A stretch of 64,000 nucleotides of DNA from an uncultured Campylobacter sp. (GTDB lineage Bacteria > Campylobacterota > Campylobacteria > Campylobacterales > Campylobacteraceae), in contig CAKVDW010000003.1 in NCBI GenBank assembly GCA_934728065.1, forward strand, positions 48,339 through 112,338. Reading direction: 5' to 3'. The notes beneath the pieces are model-generated. The model did no database searches, was not told the origin of the DNA, and saw only the letters and a program-made list of their open reading frames with translations. The first letter of the stretch is position 1; every line of letters begins with the position of its first letter. The translations under genes and the position numbers were made by a program. Below, piece after piece: positions 9,688 to 17,778 of the stretch.

Positions 9688-10923
9688 TTGAAGATTATAC
9701 CTTGTGTCTTTTTCTCCTTTGTTGTAGCCTTTGCTGCGACAAAGGACTGTGAAATTTTGCAAAAAAACAAAGAGTTGCTCTTTACTCAAAATTTTGAGTA
9801 TTCAGCACTAAAAAAAGAAGAAGTAGAAAGCATAACTTCTTGCGAATTATCTTTGCAAAATCAAAATTTTACCAAAAATCTCTACAAAATTGCTAATGAA
9901 ATTCGTGGAAATAATGGAGCTTGTGGCGGAATTCATTATTTTGATAATTTGCACAATTTCAATGTCTTACTCGCAAAAATAGCCTTTAATCCAAAAGCTT
10001 ACGAGGAAGCTAGGGATAAAAATAAAGATTATAAAGTTTTAGAGGCTTATTTTAGGTATTGGGCTTATCAAAGTATAGGAAATTTTAGGCTTTATAGAGC
10101 CTTTTGGCAAGAATATGAAAAAGCTAAAATGCCTTTGAGTGAATTTTTTGCTAAAAATTATCAATTAGATAGAAAAAGTGCTGATTTATACGCTCAAAAT
10201 GCGCTGAATGAATTTTTAAACAGAGCCGTTGGCGAAACTAAAATCTTTAAAGATATATCTGAATTTTCTAATCTCATCATCAACCAAAACAACAATTTAT
10301 CGCAAATTCAAGCCTATATTTACACCAAAAATCCAAGCGAACTTGAGCTTAACATAGCCTTGCAAGTTGCCCTACTTGCCCAAAGAGATAAAGGGATTAT
10401 AGAAGAGCTTATAAAATTTGGTGCGAGGATTAATGAAGGCTATGAAAATGCACTATTTTTCGCGCTGGAAAATTATGACAATGCTCAGTTTTTACTCAAA
10501 CAAAATGTTAATATAAACCAAGCTAATTCCTTTGGTAAAACAGCTTTATTTTACGCTGTGGAATTTAACCGCAAAGATATAGCCAAACTTTTGCTTGATA
10601 ATAAAGCAAATGTCAATGCAAGCTATATCAGCAACAACGAAAAATTAGCCCTCATAGGCAAACTCAATGCTCCATATTACATAACCCTTTGTGCTTTAGA
10701 ACACACTTCAAAAAATGTTTTTATGCACGCTGCTGGTTATGCTGATGTGCAAATGCTGCAACTGCTTGTTGCAAACAACGCAAACATTAATGCCGTTGAT
10801 GATTTGGGTTTTAACGCTCTTGATTTTGCCATAGCAGCCAAAAAAGAAGAAAATATAAAGTATTTACGCTCACTTGGACTTAAAGAAAGTGAAAATTTAT
10901 TCTATGATGGAGCATTAGAATAA
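9688..10923 (+). CDS. Secreted ankyrin-repeat protein (Cj0834-like)
   Basis: 411 residues. TTG 9688 is taken as start because AAAAAGG lies seven bases upstream and it begins a signal peptide (hydrophobic run VFFSFVVAFAA before TKDCEIL). The C-terminal half holds three or four ankyrin repeats (NSFGKTALFYAVEFNRKDIAKLLLDNKANVNA; DDLGFNALDFAIAAKKEENIKYLRSLG, each quoted in part), so it is probably a periplasmic protein-binding scaffold. Ankyrin proteins beside oxidative-stress genes occur in Campylobacter (the Ank-KatA pair), but here the neighbour is acnB, as in C. jejuni. Exact role unknown. Confidence 0.8.
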   Translation: MKIIPCVFFSFVVAFAATKDCEILQKNKELLFTQNFEYSALKKEEVESITSCELSLQNQNFTKNLYKIANEIRGNNGACGGIHYFDNLHNFNVLLAKIAFNPKAYEEARDKNKDYKVLEAYFRYWAYQSIGNFRLYRAFWQEYEKAKMPLSEFFAKNYQLDRKSADLYAQNALNEFLNRAVGETKIFKDISEFSNLIINQNNNLSQIQAYIYTKNPSELELNIALQVALLAQRDKGIIEELIKFGARINEGYENALFFALENYDNAQFLLKQNVNINQANSFGKTALFYAVEFNRKDIAKLLLDNKANVNASYISNNEKLALIGKLNAPYYITLCALEHTSKNVFMHAAGYADVQMLQLLVANNANINAVDDLGFNALDFAIAAKKEENIKYLRSLGLKESENLFYDGALE

Positions 10924-11172
10924 ATTTTCAACAAAACCCTAAAATTTCATCATTTTAAATAAAAAATATTTTCATTCTTTAAATTTTTACACTAAAATAC
11001 AAAAAATTTGCACAAATTTACAAACCAGCGCTTAAATTTGAAGACAAAAAGGCTTATTTTATAATACTTGTTTATATAATGTAAAATGGTATTTTGCTTG
11101 CAATTTAAGTATAAAATTTAATTTTTCTTTGCCGATTTATATTAGCTAAAGTAAATTTTTTAAGGATAAATA

Positions 11173-11364
11173 ATGTTTGGCAAGAAAAAGGAAAATGTCA
11201 TCAAACCAACTGTTTCAAAAATTAATCCAAATGATTATATACTCGATGATAGACTGTATAATTTTACCAAAAAGTTAAGAGATATAGCCAAAGATAAAGA
11301 CAAATCCGCCCTACTTGCAAGACAACTCACAAGGCTCATTAAGGCTGATAAGAATTTTAACTAA
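11173..11364 (+). CDS. Small charged hypothetical protein
   Basis: 63 residues beginning MFGKKKENVIKPTV, preceded by TTAAGGATAAATA, a good ribosome site. It is lysine and aspartate rich, helical, without signal peptide or membrane segment, and has no recognisable motif. It stands alone, with about 250 AT-rich bases before it and 150 after. TATATT at 11137 is a plausible -10. Function unknown. Confidence 0.6.
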   Translation: MFGKKKENVIKPTVSKINPNDYILDDRLYNFTKKLRDIAKDKDKSALLARQLTRLIKADKNFN

Positions 11365-11514
11365 ATTACTATAATCCTCACAATTTAAAAGAAAAAATTT
11401 ATAAAATTAATTTATTTTTAAGATAAAACTCAATAAAATCATACCTTATAAGAATAATTTTGCTAAAAAATAAACGCTTTAAAAGCATTTTAAAAACTCT
11501 TTAAAGGAAAAAAG

Positions 11515-12561
11515 ATGAAAAAACTTTTTTATTTAGCCTTTGTTGCCATATTCATCTCTTGCGGAGGACAAAAGAAAGAAAGCGACCAAAACTCAACAGC
11601 CCTTGAGCTTGGTGCACAAAATCAAATTTTAGCACAAAATGAGTATGCTAAAAACAAAGAGGGTGTTTTGCGTGTCTTTGGCACAAATCCTCGCTTAACT
11701 CTTTTGCTTGAGCTTTTATATCCTCAAGGTATGATAGGGCTTAATTATCCTCCTTATGATGAGGATAAGGAATTTATGCCAGAAAATATATCAAGCTTGC
11801 CTGTGCTTGGCGGTATGCAAAGGCTTAATTTTGAAACCTTAGTCAATTTAAAGCCAAATTTGGTTATTTTTATGAAAGAAGTTGATGATGCAATAATAGA
11901 ACCTTATGAAAAGATAGGCATTAAGACATTAAGAGTTAGTGCTGAATTTAACGATATTGAAGAAAGCTTGCCAATACTTGGCAAAGCCTTAGGTGTAGAG
12001 GAAAAAGCAGACAGGCTTTTGAAATTTCATCAAAAATACAAGGCTTATTTGGCTGAACTTCGTGCAAAGGTGCAAAAAAAACCACGAATTTATTTTGCTT
12101 ATGGCTTTGAGGGCAAACTTACTGAATGCGTAAGCGAGGGACAAACAGATGACCCTGCTTCGTTAATGGGTGCTGAAAATGTCATTAAATGCCCGCAAAA
12201 TAGAACAAACCCAAGAGATGGCTTTCCAACAAATTTTGAGACAGTAATGGCGCAAAATCCTGAGGTGATTTTTGTGCGTGAAATTGGACTTTACAAAGAG
12301 TTAATGAATAATCCAAGCGATGAATGGGCAAGGCTTGAAGCTGTTAAAAATAAAAAACTTATTTACGCTCCAAGCAGTCCCAGCAACTGGGTAACTCGTC
12401 CGCCAACAGCAATGAGAATCATCGGTTATCCTTGGGCTTTTGCCAAACTTCACCCTGATTTGTTGAGCGAAGATGAGGCAAAACAAATCACGCAAGAATT
12501 TTTTGCCGAATTTTTACGCCCCTTAAGTGATGAGGCATATCAAAGATTGGAGGCAAGATGA
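11515..12561 (+). CDS. Periplasmic iron/cobalamin-type ABC substrate-binding lipoprotein
   Basis: 348 residues. An N-terminal Lys-rich signal runs into FISCGG, a lipobox-like site for lipid attachment. The rest is a class III periplasmic binding protein of the BtuF/FhuD/TroA-like fold: two lobes joined by a long helix, with recognisable 'NFETLVNLKPNLVIF' and 'QNPEVIFV' blocks. Ligand is probably ferric siderophore, heme or cobalamin. No permease or ATPase is adjacent, so it must share a transporter elsewhere. AAAGGA precedes the ATG, and it overlaps the following SDR gene by four bases. Confidence 0.75.
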   Translation: MKKLFYLAFVAIFISCGGQKKESDQNSTALELGAQNQILAQNEYAKNKEGVLRVFGTNPRLTLLLELLYPQGMIGLNYPPYDEDKEFMPENISSLPVLGGMQRLNFETLVNLKPNLVIFMKEVDDAIIEPYEKIGIKTLRVSAEFNDIEESLPILGKALGVEEKADRLLKFHQKYKAYLAELRAKVQKKPRIYFAYGFEGKLTECVSEGQTDDPASLMGAENVIKCPQNRTNPRDGFPTNFETVMAQNPEVIFVREIGLYKELMNNPSDEWARLEAVKNKKLIYAPSSPSNWVTRPPTAMRIIGYPWAFAKLHPDLLSEDEAKQITQEFFAEFLRPLSDEAYQRLEAR

Positions 12562-13322
12562 GTTTGAAAACAAAAACAGCATTTATTACAGGAGCAAGCT
12601 CTGGTTTTGGTTTTGAGTGTGCAAGAGCCTTGGCAAAACTTGATTATAAAATCATCGCTCTGGCAAGACGAAAAGAAAGGCTTGAGGAGCTTAAAAAAGA
12701 ATTTGGCGAGCAAATTTATGTTATTCAAGCTGATGTGAGGGATAAAGATGCCATCTTTAAAGCGGTAGAGCAAATTCCAGCCGAATTTAGGGACATTTGC
12801 GTGCTTATTAACAACGCTGGACTTTCTCTTGGCTTGGATAAATTTGACGAGCTTGACATTGATGACATTGAAACTATGGTGGATACAAACATAAAAGGCT
12901 TTTTATATGTCGCAAGAGCTGTGATACCACTTTTAAGAGTGCAAAAATCCGCTCACATTTTTAATCTTGGCTCAGTAGCGGCTAAAACTCCTTATTTTGG
13001 GGGCAATGTGTATTGTGGCACAAAAGCCTTTGTAGGACAGTTTTCTCTTGCCTTGCGAAATGATTTGCGTGGCAGTAACATAAAAGTAACAAATATCGCA
13101 CCAGGTCTTTGCAAAACCGAATTCAGCGAAGTTCGCTTTAAGGGCGATAAAACAAGAGCGGATGCTGTTTATAGAGATACAAAATACCTAAGTGCTGATG
13201 ATATAGCTAAGGTAATATGCGCTATCATAGCCTTACCAGAGCATATCAACATAAACGAGTTGGAGTTAATGCCCATAACGCAAACTTGGGCGGGCTTTTA
13301 TGCTGAAAGAGCTGAATCTTAA
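12558..13322 (+). CDS. Short-chain dehydrogenase/reductase (YdfG-like)
   Basis: 254 residues. Classical SDR: TGASSGFG nucleotide-binding loop at residue 10, NNAG near 90, catalytic Ser in NLGSVA and YxxxK as YCGTK near 153. The ARR after the second beta strand suggests NADP preference. It resembles YdfG/serine 3-dehydrogenase and 3-hydroxy acid dehydrogenases. Its start overlaps the binding-protein stop (ATGA), and its own stop overlaps trmA, so the three genes form one operon. The same SDR lies between acnB and trmA in C. jejuni. Confidence 0.88.
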   Translation: MSLKTKTAFITGASSGFGFECARALAKLDYKIIALARRKERLEELKKEFGEQIYVIQADVRDKDAIFKAVEQIPAEFRDICVLINNAGLSLGLDKFDELDIDDIETMVDTNIKGFLYVARAVIPLLRVQKSAHIFNLGSVAAKTPYFGGNVYCGTKAFVGQFSLALRNDLRGSNIKVTNIAPGLCKTEFSEVRFKGDKTRADAVYRDTKYLSADDIAKVICAIIALPEHININELELMPITQTWAGFYAERAES

Positions 13323-14371
13323 TGCTTTTTGATGAAAAAATCAAACTTGCCAAAGCCCTTTTTAGCGACTTCAAAGTCGAGTTTGAGTGCTTTTCATCGC
13401 CGCTTAAATGCTACCGCACGCGGGCTGAATTTAGCTTTTTTAGGGACGAGCAAGGCTTGCATTATGCTATGTTTGACGCAAAAAGCAAGCATAAATTCAT
13501 CGTAAAACGCTTTGAAATCGCCGTTTTGCCTATACAAAACGCGATGAGTGTTTTGTTAGATGAGTTAAATTCGCACCCTACTCTTGCTTTTAAACTTTTT
13601 GGGGCTGAATTTTTAGCCACAAAGGATGATTTAAGCATTACTTTGCTTTATCACACCGACATAAATGCCCTAAAAAATGAGTTTTGCGCCTTGCAAAAAC
13701 GGCTAAAATTTCATCTCATCGCAAGAAGCAAGGGCAAAAAACTTGTTTTTGGGGACGAAAACTTGCTCCAACGCCTAAATATCAACGAACAAGAGTTTTT
13801 GTATGAATTTAATAACGATTGCTTCGTCCAACCAAACACCGCCATAAATGAAAAGATGATAAAATGGGTTTTTGATAAGATTGCCACACAAGAAAGAGCC
13901 GATTTATGCGAGCTTTATTGTGGTTATGGTAACTTTACCTTGCCTTTATCACGGCTTTTTAGGCGTATTTTAGCGACTGAAATTTCCAAAACAAACATAC
14001 ACTTTGCCCGCCTTAACGCCGCAGCCAACAAAGCGCACAACACAAGCTTTGTCCGCCTTTCAAGCAGCGAGCTAACAGAAGCTTTAAGCGGTGTGCGTGA
14101 GTTTTACCGCTTAAAAGAACTTGACATAAATTTGAGCGAATTTGACTTTTCGCACATTTTCATCGACCCGCCAAGGGCTGGGCTTGATGATGGTGTGCGT
14201 GAATTTGTGGCTGAGTTTGGGCATATCATTTACATTTCGTGCAACCCACAAAGTTTAAAGCGTGATTTGAGCGCACTTTTAAAGACACACGAAATCTTGC
14301 ATTTTGCGCTTTTTGACCAATTTGCCACAACAGCGCATTTAGAATGTGGCGTGATTTTAGGCAAAATTTAG
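13322..14371 (+). CDS. trmA: tRNA (uracil-5-)-methyltransferase
   Basis: 349 residues. It makes ribothymidine at position 54 of tRNA. Motifs: QPN near residue 165, AdoMet motif LCELYCGYGNFTLPL, DPPRAGLD, and the nucleophile in ISCNP near residue 305. It lacks the TRAM domain and the Fe-S Cys cluster of RlmD, which supports TrmA. The start codon overlaps the end of the SDR gene by one base. Confidence 0.92.
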   Translation: MLFDEKIKLAKALFSDFKVEFECFSSPLKCYRTRAEFSFFRDEQGLHYAMFDAKSKHKFIVKRFEIAVLPIQNAMSVLLDELNSHPTLAFKLFGAEFLATKDDLSITLLYHTDINALKNEFCALQKRLKFHLIARSKGKKLVFGDENLLQRLNINEQEFLYEFNNDCFVQPNTAINEKMIKWVFDKIATQERADLCELYCGYGNFTLPLSRLFRRILATEISKTNIHFARLNAAANKAHNTSFVRLSSSELTEALSGVREFYRLKELDINLSEFDFSHIFIDPPRAGLDDGVREFVAEFGHIIYISCNPQSLKRDLSALLKTHEILHFALFDQFATTAHLECGVILGKI

Positions 14372-14393
14372 TTCGCAAGGGTTAAATTTTGTG

Positions 14394-14399
14394 TATAAT
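14394..14399 (+). promoter_or_regulatory. -10 element (TATAAT) for ilvA
   Basis: GTGTATAATAGCG lies in the trmA-ilvA gap, 69 bases before ATG 14468, with T-rich sequence in front as is usual for Campylobacter sigma-70 promoters, which have a poor -35. No leader peptide rich in branched-chain residues is seen between it and ilvA. Confidence 0.6.
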
Positions 14400-14467
14400 A
14401 GCGTTTTGTTTTTGAGTAAAATTTAGCCAAAAAAGGCAAGTTGCGATAAATTTAATAAGGGCAAACG

Positions 14468-15691
14468 ATGAAAGATAAGATGATAGAGCTTAACAAAATC
14501 TACCAAGCCAAACAAAAAATCAGCGATTTTGTGCTTAAAACCCCGCTCACGCACTCGCATTTTTTAAGCGAGTTGTGCGGAAAGCAGGTTTTTTTGAAAA
14601 ACGAAAATTTGCAAATCACGGGCGCGTATAAAATTCGCGGAGCTTACAACAAGATAGCAAGCCTAAGCAAAGATGAGCAAAAGCGCGGTGTCATCGCAGC
14701 TAGTGCGGGAAATCACGCGCAAGGCGTGGCTATATCGGCAAAGAATTTTGGCATAAACGCTACTATCGTAATGCCAGAATCCACGCCCCTTTTAAAAGTC
14801 AGCGCGACAAGGGCTTTGGGCGCAGAAGTCATCTTAAATGGCGACAATTTCGATGAAGCCTACACCTTTGCCACTGAATTTGCCAAAGAAAAGGGGCTTG
14901 TCTTTATACACCCCTTTGAAGATGAGTTTGTAATGGCTGGACAAGGCACGCTAATGCTTGAAATGCTCGATGAAGTGGCGGATTTGGATATGATTTTAGT
15001 GCCTGTTGGCGGCGGCGGGCTAATCAGCGGCGTGTCAAGTGCGGCAAAGCAAATAAACCCCGACATAAAAGTCGTAGGCATTAGTGCAAAGGGCGCACCA
15101 GCAATGTTTGAGAGCTTTCACGCGAAAAAGGTGCAAAACTCAAAGTCCGTCCGCACCATAGCCGATGGTATCGCCGTGCGAGACGCTGACCCGATAAATT
15201 TAAACATTATCTTGCAAAATGTCGATGAATTCGTCCAAGTTGATGATGAAGAAATCGCAAATGCCGTGCTTTTCTTGCTCGAAAAGCACAAAATCATAGT
15301 AGAAGGTGCAGGCGCAGCACCTGTGGCGGCTTTGTTGCACAAAAAGATTGATTTTAAGGGCGTTAAAAAGATAGGCATTATATTAAGCGGTGGAAATATC
15401 GATGTCCAAATGCTTAATATCATCATCGAAAAAGGCTTATACAAGTCTCACCGCAAGATGCACATCAATGTAACGCTCATAGATAAGCCTGGCGCCCTAC
15501 TTTCGCTCACCAACAGCCTAAAAGCCGCGAACGCAAATATCATCAAAATCGACTACGACAGGTTTTCCACCGCTTTGGATTATGGGGACGCGATGATTTC
15601 TATCACGCTTGAAACCAAAGGCAAAGAGCATCAAGAGCAAGTGCGTAAAATCTTGCATTCAAAGGGCTTTAAATTCAGCGAGAGCGTGTGA
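14468..15691 (+). CDS. ilvA: Threonine ammonia-lyase (threonine dehydratase)
   Basis: 407 residues. A PLP enzyme that converts threonine to 2-oxobutanoate for isoleucine synthesis. The PLP lysine is in GAYKIRGAYN near residue 55, the phosphate loop is VGGGGLISG near residue 180, and a single C-terminal ACT domain starts near residue 330 (MHINVTLIDKPGALLSLTNSL). This short IlvA/TdcB layout with one ACT domain is usual for the genus. AATAAGG precedes the ATG. The next gene follows by 18 bases. Confidence 0.92.
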   Translation: MKDKMIELNKIYQAKQKISDFVLKTPLTHSHFLSELCGKQVFLKNENLQITGAYKIRGAYNKIASLSKDEQKRGVIAASAGNHAQGVAISAKNFGINATIVMPESTPLLKVSATRALGAEVILNGDNFDEAYTFATEFAKEKGLVFIHPFEDEFVMAGQGTLMLEMLDEVADLDMILVPVGGGGLISGVSSAAKQINPDIKVVGISAKGAPAMFESFHAKKVQNSKSVRTIADGIAVRDADPINLNIILQNVDEFVQVDDEEIANAVLFLLEKHKIIVEGAGAAPVAALLHKKIDFKGVKKIGIILSGGNIDVQMLNIIIEKGLYKSHRKMHINVTLIDKPGALLSLTNSLKAANANIIKIDYDRFSTALDYGDAMISITLETKGKEHQEQVRKILHSKGFKFSESV

Positions 15692-15709
15692 GAAAGGCAA
15701 GAAATATAA

Positions 15710-16705
15710 ATGAAAACCCAAAGCAAACTCATTATTTATGAAAATAGTAACATAGAAGCAATAATCCAAAACGAAACTCTGTGGCTCAACCAAGAACAAA
15801 TCGCCCAACTTTTTAGCGTGCAAAGACCCGCTATCACAAAGCATTTGAATAACATTTTCAAAGACGGTGAACTTGATGAAAAAGTGGTATGTTCCGTTTT
15901 GGAACTTACCACAAAACACGGTGCAATAGCTAGTAAAACGCAAAACAAAAGGGTTAAATTTTACAATCTTGATGCTATTTTATCGGTAGGTTATCGAGTA
16001 AATTCAAAAAAAGCCACAAAATTTAGAATTTGGGCTACACAGATACTGAGAAATTATCTCATCAAAGGTAGTTATAACATAAACCAAGCAAAAATTACGC
16101 ACGGCTTAAATGAGCTCAATTCTACGCTCAAAATACTTCAAAATACAGTTACACAGAAAGAATTAAATTTAAGCGAAGCAAAAGGAATGCTTGACATAGT
16201 GCTTACTTATGCGCGTTCGTGGAGCTTGCTACAAGGCTATGACGAAGGCAGTTTAAGCCTAGTGTATAATAATAAACAAACTCATCAATTCATACTAGAT
16301 ATAAGCGAAGCGCGAAAAGCTATCAGCGAACTTAAAAACAAACTCGTTTCAAAAGGTGAAGCGAGTGAGCTTTTTGGCAAAGAAAAAGCAGATGAATTTG
16401 AGGGAATTTTACAAAATATATATCAAACTTTTGGTGGAGAGGACTTGCTTGTAGGCACAGCACAAAAGGCAGCAAATTTGCTTTACTATATTATTAAAGA
16501 CCATCCTTTTATCGATGGCAACAAGCGTATAGGAGCGTTTATGTTTATACTTTTTCTAAATAAAAGCAATGCTCTTTATAAACAAAATGGCGATTATCAA
16601 ATCAATGACAATGCTCTTGTAGCCATATCTTTGTTGGTAGCTACAAGCGAGCCAAAAGATAAAGATAATCTCATCAAACTCATCATCAATCTTTTGACAG
16701 AGTAA
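15710..16705 (+). CDS. RhuM-Fic/Doc fusion protein
   Basis: 331 residues. The N-terminal ~115 residues are RhuM-like (LWLNQEQIAQLFSVQRPAITKHLNNIF, quoted in part, a KilA/Bro-type DNA-binding domain; then KVKFYNLDAILSVGYRVNS). The C-terminal part is a Fic/Doc domain with motif HPFIDGNKRIG near residue 264. The motif ends NKR, as in Doc, and lacks the second arginine of canonical AMPylating Fic proteins. Such fusions probably bind DNA and modify a target with a nucleotide. No separate antitoxin gene is visible. It sits between ilvA and an EamA exporter, so it may ride on the ilvA transcript. Confidence 0.85.
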   Translation: MKTQSKLIIYENSNIEAIIQNETLWLNQEQIAQLFSVQRPAITKHLNNIFKDGELDEKVVCSVLELTTKHGAIASKTQNKRVKFYNLDAILSVGYRVNSKKATKFRIWATQILRNYLIKGSYNINQAKITHGLNELNSTLKILQNTVTQKELNLSEAKGMLDIVLTYARSWSLLQGYDEGSLSLVYNNKQTHQFILDISEARKAISELKNKLVSKGEASELFGKEKADEFEGILQNIYQTFGGEDLLVGTAQKAANLLYYIIKDHPFIDGNKRIGAFMFILFLNKSNALYKQNGDYQINDNALVAISLLVATSEPKDKDNLIKLIINLLTE

Positions 16706-16718
16706 AAAAGGACAAACT

Positions 16719-17603
16719 ATGCCATATCTTGTTTTCGTTACTTTTTTGTGGGCGTTTTCGTTTCCCTTAATCGGCTATTTCATTAGCGGACAAATGGACA
16801 GCTTTTTTGCGGCGTTTTTCCGCGTGTTTTTGGCGTTTTTGGTGTTTTTGCCCTTTTTGAATTGGCGTGTGTCAAACGCCTTAAAAGTCCAGCTGATGAG
16901 CATCGGCGCGCTACAAATAGGCATAATGTATCTTTTTTATTATCACTCATTTTTGTATTTAACTGTGAGCGAGGTTGCCCTTTTTACCATTTTCACGCCC
17001 TTTTATGTGAGCCTTGTTTATGATTTTTTCGCGCGCCGTTTTCGTCCGCTTTATCTCATAAGCATTAGTCTGTGCGTGTTTGGAGCGTTTATCATCAAAT
17101 TTGGCGCGATAAATTCGCACTTTTTAACAGGCTTTTTGCTCATACAAATGGCAAATTTAGCCTTTGGCACGGGGCAAAGCCTTTATAAAATCGTGCTTGA
17201 ATACCACCGTATCCCTAGCCAACGCAGCATTTTTGGGTATTTCCACTTAGGTGCGGCGCTCATCACCGCACTAGCCTTTTTTACTATCGGCGACACGCAA
17301 AATCTCCCCAAAAATGCTTCATCTTGGATAGTGCTGTTTTATCTAGGGCTTGTGGCAAGCGGGCTTGGATACTTTATGTGGAACAAAGGCGCGACACTTG
17401 TGGATAGCGGCATTTTAGCTATAATGAACAACGCCCTAATCCCCGCAGCCATCATCGCTAACGCCCTTTTAGTCGCTCTTTTCTTCCCTGAAAAAAGCGT
17501 GGAATTTAGCACCGCAGAATGTATAAAAATCACGCTTGGCACGCTGATAATGTTTTTTTCATTGTGGCTACACTACAAAATCATCAAGCGGTATGAAAAT
17601 TAA
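16719..17603 (+). CDS. EamA/DMT-superfamily transporter
   Basis: 294 residues with ten predicted membrane helices in two EamA halves, starting MPYLVFVTFLWAFSFPLIGYF (in part). The conserved 'G..Y...N.G' of the second half is seen as LVASGLGYFMWNKGATLVDSGILAI (in part). Members export amino acids or other small metabolites; the substrate cannot be told. AAAGGAC precedes the ATG, 13 bases after the RhuM-Doc gene. Confidence 0.88.
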   Translation: MPYLVFVTFLWAFSFPLIGYFISGQMDSFFAAFFRVFLAFLVFLPFLNWRVSNALKVQLMSIGALQIGIMYLFYYHSFLYLTVSEVALFTIFTPFYVSLVYDFFARRFRPLYLISISLCVFGAFIIKFGAINSHFLTGFLLIQMANLAFGTGQSLYKIVLEYHRIPSQRSIFGYFHLGAALITALAFFTIGDTQNLPKNASSWIVLFYLGLVASGLGYFMWNKGATLVDSGILAIMNNALIPAAIIANALLVALFFPEKSVEFSTAECIKITLGTLIMFFSLWLHYKIIKRYEN

Positions 17604-17778
17604 CAGCTTAATTTTTTGGCTCTTTTTGTGGGGTTTGTCATTCAATGAACTGTGAAACAAAAAAAGCTTAAATGATAGATAAAATATCTCGTCTCAATAG
17701 CTTTTAACCCCACAAACACTGTCTGCTTGTAACTGTGAGTGCAATAAAGCAAAAAATAGCTCAAAAATTCATCAGACT

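Noticed and set aside
11440..11470. Fur box before the binding lipoprotein
   Set aside because: TATAAGAATAATTTTG has too few matches to the Fur consensus to claim.
17622..17720. Inverted TTTGTGGGGTT/AACCCCACAAA pair after the EamA gene as a mobile-element end
   Set aside because: Eleven bases only, about 70 bases apart, with nothing resembling a transposable element between; probably a relic or chance.
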